Of a stretch of 64,000 nucleotides of DNA, positions 47,601-59,600 are shown in pieces. Both the position numbers and the translations under genes were made by a program. The notes beneath the pieces were generated by a model, which did no database searches, was not told the origin of the DNA, and worked only from the letters and a program-made list of their open reading frames with translations. Position 1 is the first letter of the stretch; every line of letters starts with the position of its first letter. Location of the stretch: positions 2,476,501 through 2,540,500 of the forward strand of contig OZ037766.1 in the NCBI GenBank assembly GCA_964035545.1, written 5' to 3'. The stretch is from Bugula neritina. Taxonomy: Eukaryota; Bryozoa; Gymnolaemata; Cheilostomatida; Bugulidae.

Positions 47601-50600
47601 ACTGCCAGACTAATTGAATGACCTAATTAGAATGATGTGTCACTACCAGCCTCCAATGTATTTCTCAACCAATGAGAATGCAAACACCTCTCTTTCGGCA
47701 TGCCTGGCAGGTGCGAGTCATAGGATAAACAACATGAATATCCCGGAGCATGCTTTCTGTAATCTCACTCACTCTACTCAATGTGGCATAATAAAGAACT
47801 CTCACTTTTTGTATATTTTGTATAGATAAGTTAGTTTTATTTTGTCAAAGTTTAGATTAATTTATTGCAAAATTTTTTATTTGCATTATTGAACAACAAC
47901 ATTATTTATGTTTGTGTGTGTGCATATATTTTATAATTAGTTTCTCCAATATTTTTTGAACCACAGGAAATATTGAGTCGTTGAAAGAAACACCGTCAAC
48001 TAAGGGAATAGACCTGTATGAGAATCTCCAGATATTCCACAGACATTACTACAGCGCCCACTTCATGACCCTCTGTGTGCAGGCAAAGGGTAGGCAGATT
48101 CACCAACCTCCAATGTATAATATATAGGAGCAGTAGAAAGTAAAGTTCTGTTTATGTGTTTAGTTGATAGAGGTCAAGGTGTTTAGATGTACTCATCACC
48201 TTCTGTAGCTTGATGTCTATTCCTAGTTTGTTTCACCAGCTAATGGCTATTCGATAGTTATTATCTATAAGAGGTATTTGAGAAATTATTTTAAAAACTG
48301 TAGTGATTTATTTTGTTGTTGAAGTTTGGCAAACAAAAAATCAGAATTGATATTTACCACTGATTGCAATATAAAATTGTGCTAAAAAATAGTTCAATTT
48401 AATCAATGCCAAAGTCATACTCTAGCTATAGCTAAACATTCAAGCTTTGATCAGGTTTTTAAGTTGTGTTGAAAGATCTTTCATTTGCACAATGTCTTTG
48501 TGTGATAAAAATTAGCAAATTATATGATCAAAACTTGCATGACTCGTGAGAACTTTCTCCATTACTCTTCATCCTATAAATTATCTGACTAGTTTATATT
48601 ATATATAATGAGTTTCACTCTTGCAGCTCCGTTAGACTTGATGCAGTCGTGGGTTACAGAAATATTCTCAGATATCCCCAACAATAAGACTACCCAGCCA
48701 TCATTCCACCATGTTTCTGACTCTTTCAACACTCCAGAGTTTACCAAACTCTACCAGGTGGTTCCAGTGAAGAACACTAACCAACTCTCTCTCACCTGGC
48801 ATATGCCCTGTTTGAGACATCTCTACAGGTCAGTGGGTGATGTGGGAGTTTTTAGCTCTTCTATTTCTACAGTTTACATCTTCTGCAGCTTCTCCTGTTT
48901 ACATCTTCTGTAGTTTTCCCAGTTTACATCTTCTGCAGTTTCTCTAGTTTACATCTCCTGTAGTTTTCATATTCTGCAGTTTACATTTTCTACACTGCTA
49001 TTTACTTTTTGTCACATTAGCAATAAATGTTAAATTCTTAATGTGTTGCTTTCATTTTTACTAAAATATTTTTGTTTCATAAAATTTTAGAAAAATAATC
49101 TTGGTTTTGATTAAATGACTATTACTTGAAGTTGTTTAATATTATGCTCAGTGGCAAAGCATACCAAGAAAGCAATATTAATATCTATTCATAGAGAGCA
49201 TAACTTCTAAATGCAAATCCCACTGTAGAGTAAAGGTAGTTGAGCTAAGTATGCAGAGTTATCTTCTCTATTACTTTATTGTTGAGATAAATTAGTTACT
49301 ATATCTGCACAGGTGCAAGCCACTTCACTATGTCGGATGGTTGTGTGGCCACGAAGGGTCTGGAAGTATTCTCTCATACCTTAAGAAGAAGTAAGTACCA
49401 CCTGTATTTAATAGCTGTCAGCAGCTTTTGAGAGAAAATATTCTAATAAGGCATTGACTGTAGTATCTAGCGGTAAACAAATGTTACAGATCTTGGGCAT
49501 TGACTGTAGTTTCTAGTACTAAACATAGTAGTGTATATTACAGATCTTGGGCATTGACTGTAGTTTCTAGTACTAAACATGGTAAATGTTGCAGATCTTG
49601 GGCATTGACTGTAGTAGCTGGGAATGCCGAGTCAGGCTGGGAACACAACTCCACTGGTGCTCTGTTTGAGGTGAACATAACTCTCACAGACGAAGGGCTG
49701 CGTAACTACGAAGAAGTGAGCTAATGTTGTATCTATAGTCTGAGTATTTGAATCACAATAATTTACCTGCGCTACATGAGCTGTAGATATACTCGTGTTC
49801 TAATTTTTTTGAAATTTCACTTGCATCACATTTAAATATCATAACATATTGCAGGTAATAAAAGTTGTAACAAATTCCAGGTAATAAATATTATAACATT
49901 TTGCAGGTAATAAATATAATAACATGTTGCAGGTAATAAATCTTGTCATATCTTGCAGGTAATAAAAATTGTGTTTGAATATCTCACTCTGCTAAGAGAA
50001 GTTGGAGCTTCTGAACAGATTTATAACCAAATCAAGTTAGTGGAGGATAATGACTTCAGGTGGAAGGAGAAGGTAACTCTGAATCTTATGTGTATATAAA
50101 TAATATTCTGTGTAGAGTAGCATTTCAATAAGTGTGGTTGGTTTGAACAATTCAATCTAGCTCTTGTGTAAAACACATTCATTTTATGTGAATTAAACGT
50201 ACGTTATGGTGTGTTGTATGTTGATGCAAGCTCTACAACATTAAAGGAATGGGATAAAGTTTTGCAATATAGTATAGTATGGTTTAATATAATTTTATCT
50301 ATGTGTAGTTATATAAGTGGTAAATGCATGTAAAGAAGAGCCCTGAGCCTATGCCTGTAGTTTATACATTGTAACCATATTTTTCTATTATGTTATTGTG
50401 TAGTTTGACTTTATCATACGCAATTTCTGGTATATGTTACATAGCAGTATAGAAATATTTATATTGAAATGGTATTATACTTTGTAGTAGTAATAAATTG
50501 TGATAGCAATGAGTTTCATGGTAGTAAAACATTATGTTAGTGATAGATATGATTGTAGTAGTATATTATATTATAATAGTAATATATATGAGTACATTAT

Positions 50601-53600
50601 ATTATATTATGGTAATGATATATATGAGTATTGCATTATATTATAATAGTAATATTATATTATATTGAGTATAGTAATATATTATATTATATATGAGTAT
50701 AGTAATATATTATATTATATATGAGTATAGTAATATATTATATTATATTGAGTATAGTAATGTATTATATTATGGTAATATTTCACGTATCAGGTTGACC
50801 CCTGGGACTATGCTGAACATTTGGCTGAAGCCATGCAGTTATATGAGCCTGTAGACTATCTGCGGGGGAGCACCGTTCTCTATGACTGGACGGATGAGGT
50901 ACACAGTGTTATCTAACTTCACCTCTATTCAGTATTCAGCTACTTGAGGATTATTTCATATAAATTATAGTGTCTGATTGACAAGATGTCTTGGGCACTG
51001 AAATGGTCCAAAAATTTAAGTTCTCCTAGCTTTCGGTTTTTATTCCTTGTCTCCAGCACATGCTTTACTTCAAATATCAAAATCAATTTATTTTAATTTT
51101 TTTTAAATATTTTTGATTTTATTTTAATGTCTTCTAAAACATTCAGTATCATAAAAATTGCCAACTCTATCCAACGGGTGGTATCGTACACCGATTCTGT
51201 AAAATAAAAATACTTTTTAATGTGTTAATAAAATGTTTCATATTTTCATCTCCCATGTATTATGGATTTTCTTAAAGCAAATATATGCATGCTAGATTCA
51301 TTCAGTAATATCTTCTAATGGTGGGAGAGAGAGTGCTATGTAACACAACTTCTTTAAACTCCGACACCATTTCTCTCTTCGCCAGTGCAAGTTTTCAATT
51401 GAGTCGGTAATCCACAAGCTGCTCCCTTCCAACTGTAACATCATGGTCCTCTCACCCTCCTTTGAAGCTCAAGCGGACCGAGAAGAATACTGGTACAAGA
51501 CCAAGTACCTCGTCAAAGGTTTCCCATTTCTTTATGTTTGCAGAAATTTTCAGATTTTCTTTTAAAATAAATTTCTCAGAAGTTGTAGCAGATCCACCTT
51601 TCAACATCTATTTCACCTATAGGAATTGTATCGAGTTAAAGTGATTTTTGTGGCCAATCATATTTAGACAGTTTATCTGATTTTCTACTCGTAGAAATTC
51701 CACAGTCGCTACGAGATGCGGCAGCCTTCAGACCGAGACGTCAGCTGCACCTCCCTCCTCCCAACGATTTCATCGCTAGTGACTTTTCTCTGAAGGATCC
51801 CAACACTCTTTACACTAAGGAGGTAAGATTGTGTTCCTCTTTTATTTCTTTGATCATAGACATGCCTATCTATGAATACACACTGTAGAGTATGTATAAC
51901 TAAATACAAATGTGCAATGCTTGTTGTTATAGCATTATCTAAGCGCTTTGCAGGAATAGTATATCTATAAATACACACTATATGTCTCTAAATACGCGCC
52001 ATTTGTGTATATTCTAGCCCAAGCTAATACTAAACACAAGTCGCTCCAAACTCTGGTATAAGCAGGACAGGAAGTTTAAAGTTCCCAAAGTCTGCGTCTA
52101 CTTCCACATCCTGTCTCCCGTGGTCAGCACCAGCGCCAAGTCGTGAGTTCATTTCATGATATGATATCCTTCTTATTTCATGATACGATATCCTTCAACT
52201 AGTTGTCTATTCACTTCTCAAGCTGTTTAACATCTGTGACTTCTATATTTACAAAGACTTTGGTGGTGCCTAGTTATCAGAAGAACTTTTTGGTGTGTTA
52301 CAAATTTAAATGCTTTTTTGAACTAAGCATTACATAATGTTTTGAGATATTCTATTTTGAGTTGGTATTAGGAATAGTCAGCTAAGTGGTTAAAGTAGAC
52401 TGACTAGTGTAAGCTGTCCAGGAAAACAGCACAATGTTAAGCATTTGCCAATACTTCTTTATCCCAGCACATTTTAAGCATTGTTCTTACGATTTTACTA
52501 AATATATGGTTTTTCTATAGTTAGTACAATCATCCCATATCTTCTACTATACTATACTATGCTGCATACTCAACACTCCCGACTGAGATAACCTTTAGAC
52601 TATCTCATCTCTATTGTAGTCAAGCTCTGTTGGACCTCTTCCTAGATATACTGAGTCATAACCTCGTAGAAGTGGCGTACAACGCATACGTGGCTCAGCT
52701 AGAGTAAGTTATCTTCCCTTCTCTTGAATGTTTGTATCCGGAATGTATTTACTGTGTTTTCAGCTGTCTTTTATTTGTTTTCTGTGTAATCCGTCCCTCT
52801 GTGTTTGTTAAGGTATGAGTTTAAAGCCACTAATGAAGGTATTATCATCAAGCTGCGGGGCTTCAGTCACAAACTGCTTGTAAGTATCTGTGACTCTCAG
52901 TCTATGATTTAGTACCACAGGCTATGTCAATGTTCAAATGTTAAACTTTTAAGCCAGTTCAATTATTAAACTGTGTGTTGCAGCAGATAAAAATAGCATG
53001 CAATGAAAGTGAGCTATAATTAGTATAAGTTTTATAGTAGAGGTAAAGTCAAAGCCTACCAGAAATGTCATCTGCAATCGATCAGAAATCTAGCACATGT
53101 TTACACAAAATTCATTATAAAACAAAATTGGTTGGACATACAACCCTGAAACAGTATGTAGATGAAAGTTAATATATATATAAGCATGAGTGAAATGTGT
53201 CAGGGATTCTTTAACCTTCTTCATTAAATTAGTTTTGTATCAAAAGTATGCATGTTTGACTATAGAAAAGCCTCGTGGCATATTTCCCTTTGTCTACACA
53301 TATCTGCTAGTCTGACCTTTGTTTAACCTTGAAAATGTTTGAGTAAAGTTTTCCCTATTCTGTAGAAGCTAATGGAGATTATCATGGACCGTATTGATGA
53401 GTTTGACGTGTCTGATCAGGACTTCCACACACTGAATGAACAGTTGAAGAAGAATTACTACAATTCCTTCATCAAACCGGAGAAGTTGGCGAGGTATGCT
53501 GACGTCAGCAATAGGTGTTGTCTCCACCTGTAACTTGTGTTGTCTCCACTTGTAACTTGTGTTGTCTCCACCTGTAACTTGTGTTGTCTCCACCTGTAAC

Positions 53601-56600
53601 TTGTGTTGTCTCCACCTGTTACTTACCCATATAATAACTTTATTTTTCTACTTATATTTATCTTATTTACCACTTGGCACAGCTTTTATTATCAGAAGGC
53701 TTGAAGCCTATAGCAACTCATAATAATTAACACCGGTCTGTGTGATATAACAGTATATTCTAAGTCCTAAGAGAACACAAATATAAAAAAGACGTTATTT
53801 GGCTTTTGGCTCTACATAATGTACTCATAACACACTTAAGTCTTGCTATGTGATATTTTTATGCTTATATGTAAGTTAGTTAGACTCAGGTTAGGTAGTG
53901 ATCTAACAGAGTGCTAAGTCCATCTTTCAAAGTACTTGCGTCCCTAAGGCTTTTTCAGCAAGGGAGAGCTTGAAAATTTCACAATAATGCAACGATATGA
54001 ATAAATAGTCTGGCAGAACTGGGGGTTAGGTTCGCAATCTCGGATAAAGTTTTTTTCTCTCTTGATTATTTATCTTGAGGGTCCAGGTAAATGTTTTCAG
54101 GTGGGTGTGGACCTGCCACCCTTGAGCATTTCGAGAAATCCAAGATGGCCGCCAATTATGAAAAAACCGTAATCTAATCGGCATAAAGTCTATATTATGT
54201 TGCAAAAACAAAATTTTTTTGATGATTCAAATAGATGTGCATTTTTGGAATGAATATCTGCCATGCCAGTGCAAAATTAATCAAGGTAAAAAAACCAAGA
54301 GACATGTTGCTCAGCTCAAAAATCGGAATTGCTTCAATAAAACATCACATATGGTGCAGAGAAATGATACAAGGTTTTTGAATAATTGTTCGGACAGATA
54401 TATAAAGAAAAACATTGCTTATTGCCAGTGGATAAAAAGTGAAAAAGATACACAGGCATACTGCTCAGCTGAAGTTAAAATGGAACATATATATAATCAT
54501 ACAGATGTGACAAACTTTCGCTCATGTTCATATTAAACACTTTTTTTTTCTATCATTAGCATTTGTTAGAAATGTTAGTTCATTGCAGCACACTCCTGTT
54601 ACTGCTTCACAAGGGCAGAACTCTGTGCATAGAATAGATGTACTAGAACAGCCATAACTTGTTGTTTTGCATGATTGTTGGCTTCCGCAGGAGCATTTAA
54701 TGAATTTGGGCCATTTTACTTTAATAAACATGCATCAGCAGATTATGATCACAAATTTTAATGTTTGCTCAAAATTCATGAACACTTACTACAAAGAGTA
54801 ATAGAATTTGCTAATTCTAACTATGCATAACAAAAAAAACTGGGAAGAGGTCCTGCAACATTTAAGCGCTGCGTCATGTCATACGAGCTAAATATATATT
54901 TGTGAACCATCACGGTCCATATGATATCTCAATGTACTAATAAATTAGGAAAAAACATAGAAAATCATGCATAATTGAAAAAGCCTTAATTATTCAGTTT
55001 TATGTGTTAAAATTTTAATAGTTTGAGTCAAAAATCTATATACGATAGCAGCTAAATTGTAAAAAATCGCCAAAACTAGAGTCATCGAGTGTACACCAAA
55101 TTAACTAAAATTATCCACTTCATAATACTGTCTGGTGTAAGCACAACATCATTTCCCACTTCTTTTGGTAAAAGAGATTCTATTAGATCTCCTTCCACCT
55201 ACCAATGTTCTAGTGGGTTTAATGCCGAAGTTTCATACGGCTACCTGGAGGTGTGCTTTGGTGACATTGTCCAATAGCTTCATCTGTAGCAGGCAAAGTA
55301 CATAAGTTAAAAGCACATCGCAAACAGCATTGCTGACCTTGGTTTTCTAAACCTTTTGTCTTATAGATGTCATGGAGGAGCACTTTGCATAAGCGTAGCA
55401 ACACAGCATAAACGTGGTAGCTTGTCTGAATAGTCATCCTGAAAAGAAGCCCTAGTGTCACCAAATCACACTTTTCTTCCACCAAGACATTTAGTATGAC
55501 TCCCTTTCCAATATTTTGCATTGTTGCCACTGTATCACACTTTGATGAGAGGCCATGGGACGGCAGCAAATTGTTCATTATAGGAATTTGTCTTGGACTT
55601 TCTCACCTAGTACGCTGTGGTCTAGGATGGGTGGCGGTTTTGCAGGGCACCAAGTGCTATCAAAGAGTGTCATCTGATTCTGTTGTTAACATCTTCATCC
55701 GAGAGGCCACATTTCAGTATGTCATCCTTCACTGTATCCATTAACCTTTTCTTTGGCCTCCCTCTCTTTCTCTGTATCTTCATCTCAGCCACCATTATAA
55801 TATCTTCCTCCCTATCTCTTCTGTGCACATCTCCATACCATTGAAAAGGTCTCCTCCTCACCCCTATTGCGATGACTTTTAATTTGGCCTCCTCCTTATA
55901 TAAGCATTTGTTATATGATCTTCCCACTCTATATTGTAAATGTGTCGAAGCATCCTCATCTTAGTTGCATTATCTTGTTCTCTTGTCTTTGAGTCAGTGG
56001 CCATGTCTGATATCCATACATCAGTGAAGTTTTTATTGCCATCTTGTATAACAGAACCTGCAGCTTGGTGGACATTTTCTTAACTTCTTGTCGCGGACTG
56101 TTCTGAAAACTCAATTTTCACAGATTTTTTGAGAATTGACTTGGTCTTAGCTTCTCTTATTTTCCCTGCTTCTTTGAATGTAGAGGGTGGCAATGCTGCA
56201 AGTTTATGAGCCATTAAAGAGTCTGCAGCGTCCAAATTCTTGGTCTGCTTGAGTGCAATGGCTCGGGTATATATGACTTCAGTATCATACACAGTGGTAT
56301 TAAAAACCTTAATATGCCTATGAGATAATAATATTGTCTTCACTTTAGATGACAAGGATTTATTTAACCCCTCTGACTACTTCACTTTAAATTTTTGTAT
56401 AGATGCTTTACTTATAACAAAAATATTGTCAATAATAATTGCTGAATAACTGATAACTTTCTCTGTTTCAATGTTGATAAGAGTAACTGGGTGGCATCCT
56501 TCTTTGAGTGAGACATTGCAGAGTTTAATCTTCCTTTTTACAGACTCCCTGTCCTTTGAATCAGACTGGATTGTTGATTGCATCTCTTCCTTATGAGTAG

Positions 56601-59600
56601 CAGAAGCATTTATTTCAGACCCATCTCTGATGTCACTGAGGCCTTACTGTACCTGTTGCATGCAGAAGTGCTGTACATCCAAACCTTGCCAATTTCAGTT
56701 TTATTGGTGATGCCAATAATTTTCCCTTGTTGTGACCAAATCTCACGAAGGTCACCTCAATGGTCATGTCTGACCAGATGCTGTCGAGCTGGCCGAGTTT
56801 ATGATGCATTGTGAAGTTACCAGCTTTGAATTCAATCCTTACATCTTGTGGCATGACCTCCATGCTAAGCAGACAGTACATTTCCTCTTCCATTGCTAGA
56901 TGTAAGGCCCAGTCTTCTTCTCTATCAGCTATGATGTGGGTGTTGATGGTAAAAATTGGTCTGATAAAGCACATGACCCGCAGTTTTGCTGTTCTTGAGC
57001 TTTCTGAAATCTTAGTCAACATCTTTTCAAGGCTAGTGATTACACTTTCATCAAAGACTGGCTCCAACAGCTCTCCCACCAATATTCTCAGGCCCCGTGC
57101 ATTCTGGGAAAACTTTTTCTATTTAGCATTTTTGGGGAAACCACCAAAAGTAGAATTAACTACTTTTACCAAATTCGTTTCAACCATTAGTGTTCCAGTG
57201 CACCCAACATAGGTCATTAAAGGGGAGAAATTAATAGTAAGCGTTTATAAAACGGGATTAGTATGAAAATAGTAAGGAGCCACTGTTCTCATGGATGTAT
57301 TACTTCCTCCAGCATGAAATAGATTCTCATTTATACAACAACTGTTTACAAATGTTTTTTAGAGAAAAAGTCAAATGTGCTGATTGTAGAAGTAGTTTTT
57401 GTAAGCCAAAATGTCAATATTTAGATAAATGATGTGTCAATAATGAAACAATTAAATTATGTTAAGAAGTCATGGTGTTGTATTATCAAAGTTGTTGACC
57501 CTTTTTTCTAATTTTTAAAAGTTTAGCTAAAATTTTAAAACTGAAAATAACTATTAAATTGGCAGCTCAACAAACCTTTTTAATGTACGCATGCTAGTTT
57601 AAAATAAATTGCTATTTAGCTCATATGACAATGACGTTGCATTTCAATTTTGCAGAACCCCTTTCAGCTTTATTTGTTGGACATATTTGTGATCAGCATA
57701 TAAATCACCCCACATAGTAAGTTTTCATGAATTTAGAACAAACTGATGCAGAGATGCAAGGAAATTATGAACATGGCATGGCTAGGTTAAACTTAAAAAA
57801 TGAATGATTAAGGCTTAGCTTAGCTACCCTTGGGTATCATTTGCCTATTACTCAATAATACGCATGACAAATGCACATGCATCTTTATTATATTAATTTC
57901 TAAAGATTTCAAAACATTGGAACCTTAAATTTAGCTTTGGTGGGTACATACATTTGAATTATAAAAAATCGTCTGGTGCCTGGCGGCCATCTTGAATTTC
58001 TCAAAATGCTCAAGGGTAAGAAATTCACACCCACCTGGAAACATTTACCTAGACCCTATATTTGAATAATCAGAAGAGAAAAAAACTTTATCCGGGACTG
58101 CGAACCTAAGTCAAAAATTGGTGTTTTTCTGCCAGACTAAAACATGATGGTTGTCCATTTTCTCACCTATTCTCACCTATTCTCCACTTTGTCCTGTTCG
58201 GGTAGCGGGATGATTGATGTCCATAGTTTGCAATAAAAACTTCTCAATGAATTCAACATTTTTATTGGACAACATCACTTCTCCTATATTTTGTAATAAC
58301 GTAGATTGCTACAGCATTTTTATTAAAGCATTATACATTAGTTTCAGAGCTACAATGGCACTCACAGCATCAGCTAGGTTACAGTTAAGTTATACATTCA
58401 GGTAATAGTTAAGGTACAGGTAGGTGAGAGTTAAGGTACAGGTAAGTGAGAGTTAGCTTAGAGCTAGCATTCAGTAGAACTGTTCCTGTATATTCCTATA
58501 GAGATGTACGTCTGATGCTTCTGGAAAACAAGTCCTGGACGAAAGTTCACAAGAGAGCATTCCTTGCTAACCTGAGAAAAGTTGACTTGATGAACTTTGT
58601 GTCGGAGTTCAAGCGTATGAGTCATATTGAGGGATATGTCCATGGAAACTACACGCTAGAGGTCTGTGTCCGCTTTCTCAGTCATATTTTATTCATTATG
58701 TAGTCACGTAAAACCTTGATGACAAATAGGAAAATTTTTTAGTAAATGTACATTCGTTTATTGAGAAAAATTTAAAAGTTTCGTGAAACTTGAAGTTGCT
58801 TTGGCACTTTTTAATGTCATTAGAGAGCTTATCAATCTACTTGATGTAAACAAAATAGCCATACCTGTTATTCATGTATCGGTACCCTATTTTATAGGTA
58901 CGATTAGAAATTCTCAATTTTTTCTCGTAAAATACTGAAGATTAGAAGTAATTGTATCTAGCTATAGTTTTGGATATAAATAATAGAAAGAGTAGATAAT
59001 ATTTGTCAGTGTTACATGTTTACAATTCAATTTACAGGAAGCTCTGAATATGGAGTCGTGTGTTAGGAGTAGATTACGTAACGATGCGCTGCCTCAAGCT
59101 ATGCTGCCTGTGGTAAGACTCTTCTTATGTCACTGTCTGCTGTCTCAACCCTCCTCCCCTTTTCCAATACACCTGTTACTCAGTTTATAATTAGGAATTG
59201 TGCTCCCTTAGCAGGGCCAATCTTCAACCTTCTTACAATGCAATAAAAATCCTAGAGTTTAACTACTATATAAAGTCCCAACTGTGCTATAGAATTGTTT
59301 TAGGTAATTACACAAATATCGTATTATATAACATTTAAATATACCATACTATGTGATATTATCCACATATATTGTATCATTTAATATTATACACATGTTA
59401 TGTGATATTATAGCTATATGTAATATTATACTCATGTTATACAGTATTATATAATATTATACACATGATATACCGTATTATATTATGCACATGTTATACC
59501 GTACGACATAATATTTGTAGGAAAGAGTAACTCAACTCCCCATAGATGACTCAACTGTCAGAGTGAAGAGTTTTCACGAAGGCGACACAAACTCGACTGT

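Larger units (their letters stand above)
54006..58139. mobile_element. 4.1-kb DNA transposon with long inverted repeats, in NRDC intron 19
   Basis: Both ends carry the same inverted sequence starting TAGTCTGGCAGAA, about 150-160 bp long with mismatches. If TA is the target duplication, the element is 54008-58137. Inside are remnants of one minus-strand gene (see 54528-57082), broken by frameshifts, and the tail of a LINE. The family is unassigned. It is the reason this NRDC intron is 5 kb, while most of the others are below 1 kb. Confidence 0.85.

Noticed and set aside
54219-54536. 105-aa plus-strand frame in the transposon
   Set aside because: Antisense to the direction of the recognisable transposon gene, with no family likeness. 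It may be a chance frame.
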